Below the pieces are notes generated by a model. That model saw only the letters and a program-made list of their open reading frames with translations, searched no databases and had not been told where the DNA came from. A program made the translations under genes and the position numbers. A DNA stretch of 64,000 nt, taken from NCBI GenBank assembly GCA_019359355.1, contig JAHHHM010000012.1:62001-126000 (forward strand), read 5' to 3'. Source of the stretch: Microcoleus vaginatus WJT46-NPBG5 (GTDB taxonomy: Bacteria > Cyanobacteriota > Cyanobacteriia > Cyanobacteriales > Oscillatoriaceae). This document shows, piece by piece, positions 28,729 through 39,800 of the stretch (position 1 is the first letter of the stretch; each line of letters opens with the position of its first letter).

Positions 28729-30213
28729 CTAGTCCCCTGTCACCGCCGCCATTTGAACTGAACGTGTTGACGCGATCTCAGAAGATTGCACTTGCATAAC
28801 CACAAGGGTCATATCATCACTATTGTGATTGTTGGGACCAATGAACTGCTGCACGCGCTCAAACAGATAATCTAAAATCGCTTGGGGATTCGGGCAATGT
28901 TGACAAGCCCATTGAAACGCACCGATCAGATTTTCCTCATCGAAACGCTCACCACTTTGGTTAGCCGCATCGGTAAATCCATCGGTGAAATAAATAATCG
29001 TATCTCCGGGGTGAAGCTGCACTTGAGCTTCTTGGTAGGTGGTGTCTGCATCCAAACCAATCAGCATTCCCAGGGTATCTAAACGTTGGATCGCGCCGGT
29101 GCCGGCCTGCCACAACAATGGGGGGTGGTGAGCGGCATTACTGTAAGACAGGATACGCGTTTGTGGGTCGTACTCTGAATAAAATAGTGTGACAAATCGG
29201 TGGGAATTTTCCAAATCGGTATACATCACCCGATTTAAATGTTGCAGAATCCGAGCCGGCGAGTGGCCATTGAGAACTTCTGCCCGCAGCATTCCCCGCG
29301 TCATGGTCATAATCAGGCCGGCCGGCACTCCCTTACCCATGACATCGCCAATCACCACACTCCAGGGACCGGCTGGGTTCCCACCAGGCGTTTTAGAGCG
29401 CACTTGTTCACCTTGCCTGCGCCTCTCACAATCGTGGCTAGTCGGGATGAAATCGTAGTAATCTCCCCCCACGCGGTTCGCGGTTTGGCACTTTGCCGCT
29501 AGTTCAACGCCTTGAATTTTGGGACATTGGCGGGGTAGCAGGCGCAGTTGGATTTCCGCCCCAATTTCCAGTTCCCGATCTAACCGTTCTTTCTGGCGCA
29601 GTTCAACCGTCAGTTCGTCATTTTCAATGGCCACTGCCGTTTGGTCAGCCACTAAACGGACTAACTTCTGGCGTGTTTCTGTCCAGGTGTATTCCGGATC
29701 GCGGCTAAAAACGTACAGACGCCCTCGTTCAGCATTCTTAATCAAAATAGCCGTGCCAAACAATTGCACATCTGCGCCTAAGGACCGGCTGACTTCACTA
29801 TCGAGAGTGGCGGTGGAAGGCGTTAGGGGTGCAGCAGTTGTGGAAGAGGCTGCTACTTGACGGGTTGCTGCCTCCAGCGCTTGGCGGATATCCTGACACT
29901 GCCGGCCCTCCTGGCAATGCAACCGCTGTAGCCGCACTTGGCCATTCGGTTTAAATAGCACCAGCGCCCCCCCATCTGCATCCGTCACACGGCTGGCGAC
30001 AAGGGGAATTAGCTCTAAAAACTGATTGAGATTGTTGAAGCTTCGCAGAGCGAAACCGAGAGAACTCAGCAAATCCTGAATTTTGTGCTGTTCCCGCTGC
30101 AAACGTGCCACTAAGTCTTTGAGGGCAAAAACGGGTGTCATGTCCGCAGAGGCACTACTGTCAGCAGGATTCACAGGTTGCGATGGCCGGCGAGGTAGAG
30201 GTACAGCAGTCAT
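28729..30213 (-). CDS. GAF-SpoIIE-type PP2C serine phosphatase
   Basis: About 494 aa from the ATG at 30213. The frame is open 107 codons further upstream, but that stretch has no domain and reads like non-coding sequence; MTAVPLPRRPSQPV is a more natural N-terminus. A helical start (about 30-60) leads to a GAF domain (about 65-190), then a SpoIIE/RsbU phosphatase domain with GGDYYDF, IGDVMGKGVPAGLIM, NAAHHPPLL, YFTDGFTDA and DDMTLVVMQV, the metal-binding and catalytic motifs. Such enzymes dephosphorylate anti-sigma-factor antagonists in partner-switching pathways. An RsbW-like kinase is encoded at 46183-46614, but not linked. Confidence 0.9.
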   Translation of the reverse strand: MTAVPLPRRPSQPVNPADSSASADMTPVFALKDLVARLQREQHKIQDLLSSLGFALRSFNNLNQFLELIPLVASRVTDADGGALVLFKPNGQVRLQRLHCQEGRQCQDIRQALEAATRQVAASSTTAAPLTPSTATLDSEVSRSLGADVQLFGTAILIKNAERGRLYVFSRDPEYTWTETRQKLVRLVADQTAVAIENDELTVELRQKERLDRELEIGAEIQLRLLPRQCPKIQGVELAAKCQTANRVGGDYYDFIPTSHDCERRRQGEQVRSKTPGGNPAGPWSVVIGDVMGKGVPAGLIMTMTRGMLRAEVLNGHSPARILQHLNRVMYTDLENSHRFVTLFYSEYDPQTRILSYSNAAHHPPLLWQAGTGAIQRLDTLGMLIGLDADTTYQEAQVQLHPGDTIIYFTDGFTDAANQSGERFDEENLIGAFQWACQHCPNPQAILDYLFERVQQFIGPNNHNSDDMTLVVMQVQSSEIASTRSVQMAAVTGD

Positions 30214-30869
30214 CAATAATATGCCAGAGGCGAGTTTAAGGACGAGCGAAACGGTTGGGTAGTTAGGAACTGAGGAACCTTGGAGAAGTTCCACAGAAAG
30301 ATTGCGTGAGCCGCAGCCTGGACTCAGTTCTGCTAAATATAGCTGCTTTTTGGTATTTGGACACCTGTAAGTTGTCCATGATATCCACTCAGGGCGATTC
30401 TCGGAAGAATACGCTGCTGATTTGTCTAAAAATTCTAACGAATGCGAAGCGGGATCATCGAATACTGTTCTCCCAATTCCGAACGCTTGCATTTGAGATT
30501 GACCCAGACGCCGGTGCGGGATGTGCGATGGCAATGCCCGCGCACGCTCTTGAACGCCAAACGGATTTCTAGGTCACTAACATCTGAGGGCTGAACTGGT
30601 GAACGGTTACAACTTGTTGGCGGTTCAAGTGTCAAAACGACAATGCCGATTTTTATTTGGAGTCCTGCTAATGGACAAACAGGATGCTCTTCAGGGAAGT
30701 TTTACCGGATCATTGTACTCCAGTCAATGCAATTAGCGGAGTCAAATTGTTAATTTTTCTAGTTATAGCAGCAAAAATTTAGTTCAGCAGCAAGGAAAGG
30801 GAGCTTTTGAGTGATGAGTGTCCTACACATTCGCGAGTTCTCAAGTTCGCTTTTCTCACCATCTGTTCC
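30214..30869. other. Intergenic region with unsupported open frames
   Basis: About 650 bp between two minus-strand genes. It includes the probably non-coding upstream extension of the phosphatase frame (30214-30534). Several short frames run on both strands, none with a family match I recognise. Confidence 0.4.
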
Positions 30870-31895
30870 TCAATCGTCTTCCCATAAATCTCTCTCCACC
30901 TCAATGTCTCTAATCTGAGCTTTGCCGGCTGAAGGTTCCACACCGGCATCTTCTGGGGGGTGGGCCACTGCTTTCAGCTTGGTGTAAAACTCAGAGGATT
31001 CCGGACCGGGAGAGAACTGGACAATGGGTTGTTTGCTAATATCACAGCGCGACCAATCAGCCTGATACTTACCCTGAGACGATGTTTGGGATTTCGGGCT
31101 TAAACCGGCTTCATCCTCTATATTTGCCCCCTCAATCGGATCTTCTTGAGGCGCATCCAAGGCTTCTGGCTGTTCTGAAGAAATTGGTGCTTCCCCCTTA
31201 GCCGGCACAGGTTGGGCTTTGACGGGCCAAGTCGCTTGCAGCAGTTGTTCCGCAGTCTTCTCCTTTTCTGCCGGTTCTGCCGCCTTCGGATTGGAACCAA
31301 CCGGCTTAGATGCTTCAGCTTGATAGTATCGGGGTTCTGTTAGCGCTGCATTATCGGTAAATTCAAGGATGGCTTCAGCGTCTCCCACAACGCCGGTTTG
31401 CGGGAACGTAGTGCTCCCTCTGGTTTGCGCCTCATTAGGCCGGCTAACGGCTTCACCTGGCATAAGCGCCGGCGTTTCTAAGCGATTAGCCTCTTCTTCG
31501 CCGGCCACCATTGGCTCATTCTCTTCGCCTTCGCCAGAAAAACCGGCAGCAGAAATCGTTGCGGCTGAGACTGAAGAAAGTTCCGGATAGAAATCTAACT
31601 GAGTGCTTAAGGTATTGGGAAACTTGCGGCACACTAAGCGCTCAAATTCATGGTTGAAATGGAAAATCGGCTGACCGCGCCGACGCCAAAGCGCTAAAAT
31701 TTGGGCCACGGAAATCGCTTTGTAACGCCCTTGATAGAGCGCTTCTATCACGGCCAAGCGCAACCAATGAGCCTGATAGTCGCCAAGCCACCGCTGGATC
31801 AGTTGCTCAGCAGTGTCGCCACCCAGGTCAAAACTGTAGTGAGTTAGTAGCGCAGTTGCAGCGGCAACCGCAAAATCTCTGGCCGATTCTATCAT
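30870..31895 (-). CDS. Cyanobacterial protein of unknown function
   Basis: 341 aa. Residues 1-110 are a compact helical region (SARDFAVAAATALLTHYSF, WLRLAVIEALYQGRYKAI, ILALWRRRGQPIFHFNHEFE) that looks conserved; the remaining 230 residues are acidic, Pro/Glu/Ala-rich and low-complexity, probably disordered. There is no signal peptide or membrane helix. The N-terminal part resembles a DNA- or protein-binding helical domain, but this is a guess. Confidence 0.75.
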   Translation of the reverse strand: MIESARDFAVAAATALLTHYSFDLGGDTAEQLIQRWLGDYQAHWLRLAVIEALYQGRYKAISVAQILALWRRRGQPIFHFNHEFERLVCRKFPNTLSTQLDFYPELSSVSAATISAAGFSGEGEENEPMVAGEEEANRLETPALMPGEAVSRPNEAQTRGSTTFPQTGVVGDAEAILEFTDNAALTEPRYYQAEASKPVGSNPKAAEPAEKEKTAEQLLQATWPVKAQPVPAKGEAPISSEQPEALDAPQEDPIEGANIEDEAGLSPKSQTSSQGKYQADWSRCDISKQPIVQFSPGPESSEFYTKLKAVAHPPEDAGVEPSAGKAQIRDIEVERDLWEDD

Positions 31896-32002
31896 CGCTG
31901 TTCTGAGAACAACTCAGGACTTAGGAGGTCATTTGTCATTTATTATTTGTTATTTGCCAACCGGCAACCGACAAAGCACAAAGGACGAATGTCACCCATG
32001 CC

Positions 32003-34387
32003 TTAATCATAATCGCGGCGAACGCCTCCCTCTACTGAGCGGATCTCATCTGAGCCGGCGAAAGGCTGAGGGCCACCCGTCCAATTAAAGTCGCTAATTC
32101 GCAGAGTTAGGGTGCCAATTTCCCGCACTGGATTGTAGCGCAGGACGATGCCATAGGTGCGCCGGCTGTATTCCAGAATGTAGTCGGTATTGATTTCTTC
32201 GCCGGTATCCAAGTTAACAGCTGTTTGAAATCCCAGGCGAAACGGGCCATAAATTTGCTGGACGATGCCTCCCCCTAGGACTCTGACATCGGCAATGCGG
32301 TCGAAGTAAAAGGGAGATTCCCCGCTTTGCAAGACTTGGGTATAAGTGAGATTAAAGCCGGTGTAGTCTAACCAGGGCCGGGAAAAATTACCGATTTGTC
32401 CGAGGATGCCAACGCTGCCGGTGAGGGAAGATTGGTTATCGCCGTTACTGTAGAAGCCGGTGACGCCTCGCAGTCCTAGAACGAGTTGGAGATAGGGTAA
32501 CACCGGCACGGGGGTGTATTTTAAGCCTTCTGTGGCAGTTGCCGGCAGTGATTGACCTCGCCACAGGGGAATGCCCCTGCTTAGGGCTGCACTGGCTTGA
32601 TAGCGGCCTAGGCCGGCGCGATTGTTTTCTCGGATCGGGTCCAGTAGTTCCAAGCGATCTGTGTCAGCGTTAACATACTGCGCCGCTGCCTGATAGCTGA
32701 GGTTAATCCGGCTTGTCCCTAGTTGAATCACCGGCGATGTCAGAACCGCGCCCAGACTGCTTTGAACGGTTTGGTAGCCCAAGGAACCATTAAACAAGCG
32801 ATCACGGAATGAATATTCGCCGGTTAGGGCATGAGTGCCCACCAATTGACGCAGTCGCAGACTTGCCCGTAAATTGTCGTCTACTTCGTTTAGGTCCAGA
32901 CTTGTGAACACCGCAGAACCGATCAGGCTGGTGCGTGGAGTTAGGGTGGCATTCAGTCTGGCTTTTAGACCAAACAAATCTGCAAAGCTGCTGCCTTCCC
33001 CTTCCAAGGCTCTTTGAATATAAAATTGCGGTCGCAAGCTTAGCCGCAGTTGTGGCTGAGAAAGCGGATTAAACCGGCCTTCCACGAACACCCCGCCTCG
33101 ATCCTCGCGGTCATAACCGAAGCTGTACAAAGCTGGGTCACGCTCACGCCGGTCGATTAGCACGCGATTTCGCAACAGCGGCAGGGAAAAACCCCCATCA
33201 AACACCAAGCGGGGGCGTTCTGCCCGAATTTCATCGACTAAAGGGGAAACGCGGGTAAATGTGGCGCGTTCTGCCCTCAGTTCTAATTCTGGAGGTGAAA
33301 ACGGGTCGTTGGTGAGGCGAATGTTTCGGGCAAGTCCTCCCTCTGGGGTGAAGTCTAGCTGGTCGGCTTCGTAACGCACGCGCCGGATCTGCCCGCTTTG
33401 CCCGAAACCGGAACCGACATTAACGGAAACGCCGCCTGGAGTCTCTGTGACGTTTTCCAGGGGTTGGCCGGCGAGGATGCGATCGCTTAATGCTCCCTCT
33501 TGCAAGGCGGCGGCGCTGACATCGGTAGGTAAGGTTGATGCGGATGCCTCATTGCCGGTTGCCAGATACAGCTCACCGCCGGCAGGGCTAACGGTTCCAA
33601 CGTTTTGAATGAAGTTATATTCAAATCGATCCCCGCGCAGCACCTGCTGTCCGCGTCTCCAAGCGACGTTTCCCTCGGCTGCCGCCATGCGAGTTTGCAA
33701 GTTGATTTGAATTCGGTCTGCATCTAGCACTGAGTCACGAACTCGCATGACGACGTTGCCTTGTGCCGTAACAATTTGGCGTTGCGAGTCGTACTCTTGC
33801 CGATCTGCGGTTAATTCCACCACATCTTCTGGCGCGATGGGGGGTAAGGGCACCGGCTCACCCGTTGGGGTATTTTGCCATTGGACTGTCTTTTTTAAGA
33901 CAGCGGGGCCAATATCAACCGGCACAGGGTTTTGTGCCAACGGTTCTGTTTCAGTGACTCTGTTGCTTAGCTGAAGCTGATAGTTAAATTCTTTGCCGGC
34001 AGCTCTTTCCTGTACGTGAATAAAGACTGACTGCGCCGGCAGCGTTAAGAGATTTTCAGGCGCTGTGATCGGCGGCGGGGGAAATAACTCATTAGCGGTG
34101 CCGGCTTGCGGTTCTGAGGCCGGCTGTGACCAGCCGATAGCCACGCTTAGTGGCTTTAGCAGAGATGCCACCGAGAGCCTTTGAAGGGCCGGTAAAGGAC
34201 TCGATTGCAAACGCTCCGGCTCTAAGGGCTTGGGTTGCGTTATCAAGGAGGGGTTGCCCCCAGCCGCAGTCTGTGTGGGTGTTGGCGAAATCGCAATTGC
34301 ATCAGAAACTGCGGAATGGGGGACTTCCTCAGGCTGTAAGTATTTAACCACCGATGGCGGTTCAGGCGGTGGAACCGGATAGGGCAT
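32003..34387 (-). CDS. LptD-like outer membrane protein (DUF3769)
   Basis: About 794 aa from the ATG at 34387 (a TTG three codons upstream is also open). A Pro/Gln-rich N-terminal region (to about 190) is followed by an OstA/LptA-like beta-jellyroll (LTADRQEYDSQRQIVTAQGN, DRIQINLQTRMAAAEGNV, DRFEYNF), then a long C-terminal region of alternating strands ending as a beta barrel (residues 390-790). This is the cyanobacterial counterpart of LptD, which inserts lipopolysaccharide into the outer membrane. No N-terminal signal peptide is obvious at the chosen start, a point to check. Downstream of psbI on the same strand. Confidence 0.85.
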   Translation of the reverse strand: MPYPVPPPEPPSVVKYLQPEEVPHSAVSDAIAISPTPTQTAAGGNPSLITQPKPLEPERLQSSPLPALQRLSVASLLKPLSVAIGWSQPASEPQAGTANELFPPPPITAPENLLTLPAQSVFIHVQERAAGKEFNYQLQLSNRVTETEPLAQNPVPVDIGPAVLKKTVQWQNTPTGEPVPLPPIAPEDVVELTADRQEYDSQRQIVTAQGNVVMRVRDSVLDADRIQINLQTRMAAAEGNVAWRRGQQVLRGDRFEYNFIQNVGTVSPAGGELYLATGNEASASTLPTDVSAAALQEGALSDRILAGQPLENVTETPGGVSVNVGSGFGQSGQIRRVRYEADQLDFTPEGGLARNIRLTNDPFSPPELELRAERATFTRVSPLVDEIRAERPRLVFDGGFSLPLLRNRVLIDRRERDPALYSFGYDREDRGGVFVEGRFNPLSQPQLRLSLRPQFYIQRALEGEGSSFADLFGLKARLNATLTPRTSLIGSAVFTSLDLNEVDDNLRASLRLRQLVGTHALTGEYSFRDRLFNGSLGYQTVQSSLGAVLTSPVIQLGTSRINLSYQAAAQYVNADTDRLELLDPIRENNRAGLGRYQASAALSRGIPLWRGQSLPATATEGLKYTPVPVLPYLQLVLGLRGVTGFYSNGDNQSSLTGSVGILGQIGNFSRPWLDYTGFNLTYTQVLQSGESPFYFDRIADVRVLGGGIVQQIYGPFRLGFQTAVNLDTGEEINTDYILEYSRRTYGIVLRYNPVREIGTLTLRISDFNWTGGPQPFAGSDEIRSVEGGVRRDYD

Positions 34388-34495
34388 AATCAGCAAAATG
34401 GGTCGAACGGATAGCCCAGACGGTTGACCTCAACCGCGCTAGATGCATAAAGGTACACTGCACCTTTCCAACCTGAGGCATGGGTGAAGGGCTGT

Positions 34496-34615
34496 TTATT
34501 CCGACAAATCGCGCCGGTTGGGGTTCCGGGACGGGTCGTTGGACAAGAAGCCAAACACGAATAAGGAGATGAAAAAGCCAACTACGATATAAACAGCGAT
34601 TTTGAGGGTAACCAT
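34496..34615 (-). CDS. psbI: Photosystem II reaction centre protein I
   Basis: 39 aa encoded from the ATG at 34615, starting [20 protein letters not shown] and ending NPNRRDLSE. This is the PsbI pattern: one transmembrane helix followed by FGFLS(N/S)DP(S/T)RNP. PsbI is bound at the D1/CP43 side of PSII. GGAGA lies 8 nt before the start. It is too short for routine ORF calling. Confidence 0.95.
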   Translation of the reverse strand: MVTLKIAVYIVVGFFISLFVFGFLSNDPSRNPNRRDLSE

Positions 34616-34769
34616 TCTGGGTTCTCCGACAGATTAGAACAGCTGGGGGTATGTGCCATGAAAATATGACAGTTTTCTTATCATATCTAAATATTTGACA
34701 ACAAATTTCGAGGGTTTGATTTTTTATATTTAAAACTTTTATTTTGCATATTTTTAAGAGCTTTTTGAC

Positions 34770-34966
34770 CACAGATGCACACAGATAAACACAGATGGGC
34801 TATCTGTGGGTGGATAAATTGGTTTTGATGTTTTTTGAGTGTTTGAGTTTTGGCTCTCAGGTTGATGGTTGTTTTTTAGGGGATTTTTTTTAACCCCAGA
34901 TGCACGCAAATGGGTTATCTGTTGGTGGATAGGTTGGTTTTGATGTTTTTTGAGTGTTTAAGTTTT
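34770..34966. repeat. Degenerate CAGAT-type repeats and a 51-bp direct repeat
   Basis: The 386-bp region upstream of psbI contains ACCACAGATGCACACAGATA followed by another CAGATG, and a 51-bp direct repeat (34801-34851 and 34916-34966, 47 of 51 identical, 115 bp apart), each copy following a CAGATG(C) motif. The CAGATNNACGCAGAT-like motif recurs at 40098-40162 and 40773-40840. The psbI promoter must lie within or next to this array. Confidence 0.75.
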
Positions 34967-35001
34967 TTAAGTTGGATTTATGCAGTTTAGGTGCATGATA
35001 G

Positions 35002-36873
35002 TTAACTTTGCCGGCGCTGTTGCCACCACTTCCAAAGTTGAATGGCGAGTTCTTCTAGCCACAGCATTGCACGATCAAGCCATTCTAAGAGTAGTTCTAG
35101 GGGATGTTTGACGTACCCGACTGAGGTGGCGCGGGTTTCTATCCAGTCTGGGGTGTGTTGCATTGCGCTGCGCCGGCTCGATAGTTGGGCTACTGTTGGG
35201 ATAGTTTCGCTGGTGGCAGCCGGCAAGGTTTGATTCTGATTTTTGATGGATGGGGTTGCCGGCTTCGTATTTACCGGCGCAATTCCCTCGCGTGCAGTGG
35301 TTTGAGTGCTGGTAACGGATGAGGTATCTTGAGGCTGGTTTACCAGTTCTGATTTACGTTTTAGGTAACGTTTGGCTAAATTCCGAATGGATTTGCCCAT
35401 CGGCACGTTTTTGCTGCCAGAGGAAGGCAATGCTAAGTTTGGTTGCTCGTCTTCAGATCCGGGTAATTCATAAATAGATGTGCCGGCTGTCGTGTAGGTT
35501 ACCGGCTTGCCAAATAAATCTCCGAGTGAAAGCCAGGGATCAGGTTCAGAGTTAGATTGTGCCGGGGCGCTTTGTGGGAGTTGCCGGCGCGTGTTGCCGG
35601 TTGTTAGCTGATTTTCCGGTATTTGTGCGCCGGCAGGCAGTTGCCAATCTTCATCGGCTTGTCCTGTTAATTGTCCGCCACGAGGGCCAAAAAAGTAATC
35701 GACTGCTGCCTGAATCAGTGCTTGAACTTTGAGGGGATGGTTTTGAATGGCTGCCGATTTTTCTGTCTCTGCCGGTAAAGGGTTGTCGAAGGAGTCGGTA
35801 ACGAGGGCGATAAATGGCTTTTTCGCTTGTTCCAGCAGTCCTTGAGAACGATTCTTAAAGGCAGTGGTTAGGGCTGATACAGACGGTAAACTGAGGGTTT
35901 CCACTGCCGCTACGGTACGATCCACCACGACTATCGCCCGATCTGGCAGCAATTCATGTAGTTTGGATTTTAAATCTTGGATTTTAGATTGCGGAAGCGG
36001 TGTTAACGGTAAATTAACAGCCGGCAGCCCTAATAAACTCTCCTCTTCCCCTATTGCCTTCTCCCTTGGTTGCAAAACCAGCGCCGCTTCTTGAAATAAA
36101 TTGACGGCAACTGCCACAGGGCCACTTTGCACCCACGCCATGACATTAACAAATACGCGTACCGGCAGGGCGAGATTTGCTCTTTCTTCGGGTGGCGGGA
36201 GTTGGGCGATATTTTTCCGGCGCTGAGTTGCAGCAAGCTTTTGATACCGGCAGTAGTGGGCAACTTCCCAACTAATTCGCTGGCGCAGTTTTTCTTGCTG
36301 CGGCGGTGTCAAAATATCTAAAACTTCATTTTTAACGGTTACGAACACTAAAGATTTTGTGGCAATCAGGGAAGCAACGCCATGAATAATCGCATTGTCG
36401 CCTTTACCGGCATTTTTCTGAATTTTTGCTGATTTTGTTGCATTCAGCTTGCCGGCGGGTTTGACTGCTAACTGTGAATTGCCTGCCGGTGGCGAAAACC
36501 GTTTTGCCACATCCTCTGGCAGCGAAAGGGTTTGCGTGGCTTCCAGCACTTTCTGCAGGGGTGTGTCTACGGTGGGAGGTTCTTGAGGCTGTGAGCTGGT
36601 AGACTCCTGCAATAAGGGTTTTCCCTCAGTCACGGCTTGTTCTAGCTGTTTTCCTGTTAATCTCGCGGTTTGAAAGATGGCATAGATCGGATACAGGAAG
36701 ACTTGTGCGCCCCAAACCGTGGCAACTTTGAGTTGTCTCACGGCGTGATCGCACGTCTCTGCTACGCGGCGGGATTTTTGGGAGAGGAAGTTAAAAAATC
36801 TACTTTGATAGCGACTAGAAGAACCGGACATAATTTTTAGAGGCGACAGGCTGCCATTTCTATTTTGTGGCAT
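35002..36873 (-). CDS. Large protein of unknown function
   Basis: 623 aa from the ATG at 36873; an internal ATG at 36831 (MSGSSSRYQSRFF) is a good alternative because the SD of the divergent mannosidase gene abuts 36873. No signal peptide. The N-terminal third is basic, with a semi-hydrophobic segment (VWGAQVFLYPIYAIFQTARL). A central region contains an Ala/Leu-rich stretch, and the remainder is low-complexity Ser/Thr/Gln-rich. The C-terminus (LLEWLDRAMLWLEELAIQLW) is an aromatic amphipathic helix. A TTTTAGAT repeat is embedded in frame near residue 300 (SKIQDLKSK). The family is not recognised. Confidence 0.75.
   Translation of the reverse strand: MPQNRNGSLSPLKIMSGSSSRYQSRFFNFLSQKSRRVAETCDHAVRQLKVATVWGAQVFLYPIYAIFQTARLTGKQLEQAVTEGKPLLQESTSSQPQEPPTVDTPLQKVLEATQTLSLPEDVAKRFSPPAGNSQLAVKPAGKLNATKSAKIQKNAGKGDNAIIHGVASLIATKSLVFVTVKNEVLDILTPPQQEKLRQRISWEVAHYCRYQKLAATQRRKNIAQLPPPEERANLALPVRVFVNVMAWVQSGPVAVAVNLFQEAALVLQPREKAIGEEESLLGLPAVNLPLTPLPQSKIQDLKSKLHELLPDRAIVVVDRTVAAVETLSLPSVSALTTAFKNRSQGLLEQAKKPFIALVTDSFDNPLPAETEKSAAIQNHPLKVQALIQAAVDYFFGPRGGQLTGQADEDWQLPAGAQIPENQLTTGNTRRQLPQSAPAQSNSEPDPWLSLGDLFGKPVTYTTAGTSIYELPGSEDEQPNLALPSSGSKNVPMGKSIRNLAKRYLKRKSELVNQPQDTSSVTSTQTTAREGIAPVNTKPATPSIKNQNQTLPAATSETIPTVAQLSSRRSAMQHTPDWIETRATSVGYVKHPLELLLEWLDRAMLWLEELAIQLWKWWQQRRQS
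35965..35990. repeat. TTTTAGAT-family repeat inside a coding region
   Basis: GGATTTTAAATC followed by TTGGATTTTAGATT, the same core as the intergenic hairpins, is translated on the minus strand as SKIQDLKSK. The insertion keeps the frame open. Confidence 0.7.
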
Positions 36874-36890
36874 AGAAAGAGGATTAAACT

Positions 36891-39800
36891 GTGGATTGCG
36901 CTCAAATTTTTGAATCGATTGAAAAATTACGCCGGCTAACGCATCTGAATGTGCAAACCGGCTGGCAATATTGCGAAACTGACTTGCCGATTAGTGAGGT
37001 AGCAGCGTCTGCCGAAAATTGGCCAATTGCCCCACTCAATGCCAAGGGACATATTGCTTGGAAAGGTGGGCGTCAGGTGGTATGGCTTTTTCAGCGGTTG
37101 CGTGTGCCGGTGGATTTGCACGGTTATCCTTTGGAAGGCTTAACGTTGCGTCTGTCGCTAAGTTGGTGGGCGGAAGATGCTCAAATTTTTGTGAACGGGA
37201 AGTTAGCGCAGCAGGGCGATTTATTTGATTGTGCGGTGCGGGTTTTACTAAGTCCCGCTGTGATTGCCGGCGAGGAATTTACCGTTTTATTGCGGGTAGT
37301 AAGTCCTAACCATGATAACGGTGCTTTGGTGCGTTCCCAATGTGTTTGGGAAATGATTGATGAAGATTGCATTGATCCGGGTTTTGTTGCGGATGAGCTG
37401 GCGGTTTTACAACACTATTTAGAAACCTTTGAGCCGGCACAGTTAGATACCTTATCAGCAGCGATTGCAGAAATTAATTGGGCGGCATTACCCAATCGAC
37501 AAAAATTTGAAAGAACGCTGTTTTCTCTGCGACAAACGCTTCAATCTCAACTTCAACCTATAAAATCTAAAATATACTTATTAGGTCATGCTCACTTAGA
37601 TTTAGCATGGTTATGGCCGGTGAGTGAAACGTGGGTTGCTGCTCAGCGGACTTTTGAATCGGTTTTAGCTTTACAATTAGATTTTCCTGATTTAATTTTT
37701 TGCCATTCTTCGCCGGCACTGTATGCTTGGATTGAAGAACATCGTCCTGATTTATTTGCGGCAATTCAGCAACAAGTGGCTGCCGGCAAATGGGAAATTG
37801 TGGGCGGAATGTGGGTGGAACCGGATGTGAATTTGATTGCCGGTGAATCAATTGTTCGTCAAATTTTATATGGACAGCGCTATATTCAAGAAAAATTCGG
37901 TCAGTTAATGCCGGTGGCATGGCTTCCCGATAGTTTTGGTTTTTGCTGGCAGTTACCCCAACTCTTAAAACAAGGCGGTGTGGAATACTTTGTTACCCAA
38001 AAATTACGCTGGAATGACACAACAAAGTTTCCTCACGGTAGTTTTTGGTGGCAGTCACCGGATGGTACACAAATTTGCAGTTATATGTCGGCTTTGATAG
38101 GGGAAAGTCTTGAGCCGGTGAAAATGACAAAATACGTTTGTGAGTGGGAAACTCAAACAACTTTAAAAGATTCTCTGTGGTTGCCAGGAGTTGGTGATCA
38201 CGGCGGTGGCCCAACTCGTGATATGTTGGAAATTGCCCAACGATGGCAGCAATCTCCTTTCTTTCCGCGCATGGAATTTACGAGTGCGGTTGATTATTTG
38301 TCTTTGATTAACAGCCTTCCAGGACAAAAAACGCTGCCGGTTTGGAAAGATGAATTATATCTAGAATTTCACCGAGGTTGTTATACCACACACGCAGATC
38401 AAAAGCGTTGGAACCGGCAATGCGAGGGATTATTATATCAAGCAGAACTGTTTGCCTCTCTGGCAACTCTCACTGCCGGTGATATTTATCCAAAAATCGA
38501 ATTAGAAGACGCTTGGAAAAAAGTATTATTTAACCAGTTTCATGATATTCTTCCCGGTTCTTCGATTCCTGAAGTTTATGTAGATGCCAACGAAGCTTGG
38601 ATAGAAGTTGAGCAGGTTTGTCAGTCAATTTTAAATAAGGCAATCAGTTCACTTTCCTTACAAATGTCCCTGCCAAAACCGCCGCAACCCAACGCCCAAG
38701 CAATTATCGTTCTTAATCCCCTCAATTGGCTGCGATCTGAAGTGGTTGCCGTTTCCCTGCCGGCAGCTTCCAATCAAGAATGGCAAATTTATGATTTAGC
38801 TGGAAAATTAGTAACTTGCCAGCTATCTGAGGCATCCACACTGCTGTTTCTGGCGACGGATATCCCCTCGGTTGGCTATCGAGTTTATTGGCTTTCGCCG
38901 ATGTCGGCGGAAAAACTTAATCTTGATGTATTTTTGGAAGACAATCCCAAAAAGGACACAGAAATATCCCAAGAAACAAATAGTTTATCAGCAGATTCAA
39001 ACCCACTTTCTGGAAAAGAAACAGAAGATTGGGTTTTAAAAAATGATTTACTGCGCGTAAATATCGATGCTAGCTCAGGAGATTTGAGCCAAGTTTTGGA
39101 TAAAATAAATAAGCGGGAGATTATCAATCAAGTAGGAAATCAACTGCAAATTTTTCAAGATAGTGGTCAATATTGGGATGCTTGGAATATTGATCCAAAT
39201 TACGAACAGCATCCTTTGCCGGCACCTAAGTTAAAAGAAATCTATTGGGTAGAGAAAGGAAAAGTGCGGCAGCGTTTACGTGTCGTAAAAGAGTTAGGTG
39301 ACTCGCAATTTCAGCAGGATTATGTTTTAGATGCCAATTCGCCAGTAGTGAAGATTGAAAATGAGGTAAATTGGCAAGAACGTCATGTTTTAGTTAAAGC
39401 TGCTTTTCCGCTGAATGTAGAGGCAGATTTTGCCACGTATGAGATTGCTTGCGGTGCAATTCAACGCACGACAAAACCGCAAACACCGGCAGAAAAAGCC
39501 AAATGGGAAGTGCCGGCACTTCGCTGGGCAGATTTAAGTACAGATAATTATGGTGTAAGCTTATTAAATGATTGCAAGTACGGCTATGATGCCCAAAGCA
39601 ATCAATTACGATTGACGCTGCTGCGAGGTTCAACTTGGCCGAATCCAGAAGCGGATCAAGGCATTCATCAATTTACTTACGCCATCTATCCTCATGCCGG
39701 CAGTTGGCAAAATGCTCAGACAGTGCGACGCGGCTATGAATTGAATATACCGCTGCAAGTGAAAGTCATTGTGCCTGTCGGTGAAAATCAAAATGCTTCA

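Noticed and set aside
30214-30534. 107-codon N-terminal extension of the SpoIIE-type phosphatase
   Set aside because: Composition looks non-coding and the conserved part begins at MTAVPLPRR; kept only as an alternative.
34362-34772. 136-codon minus-strand frame over psbI
   Set aside because: It overlaps psbI in another frame and its translation is not protein-like; PsbI itself is unmistakable.
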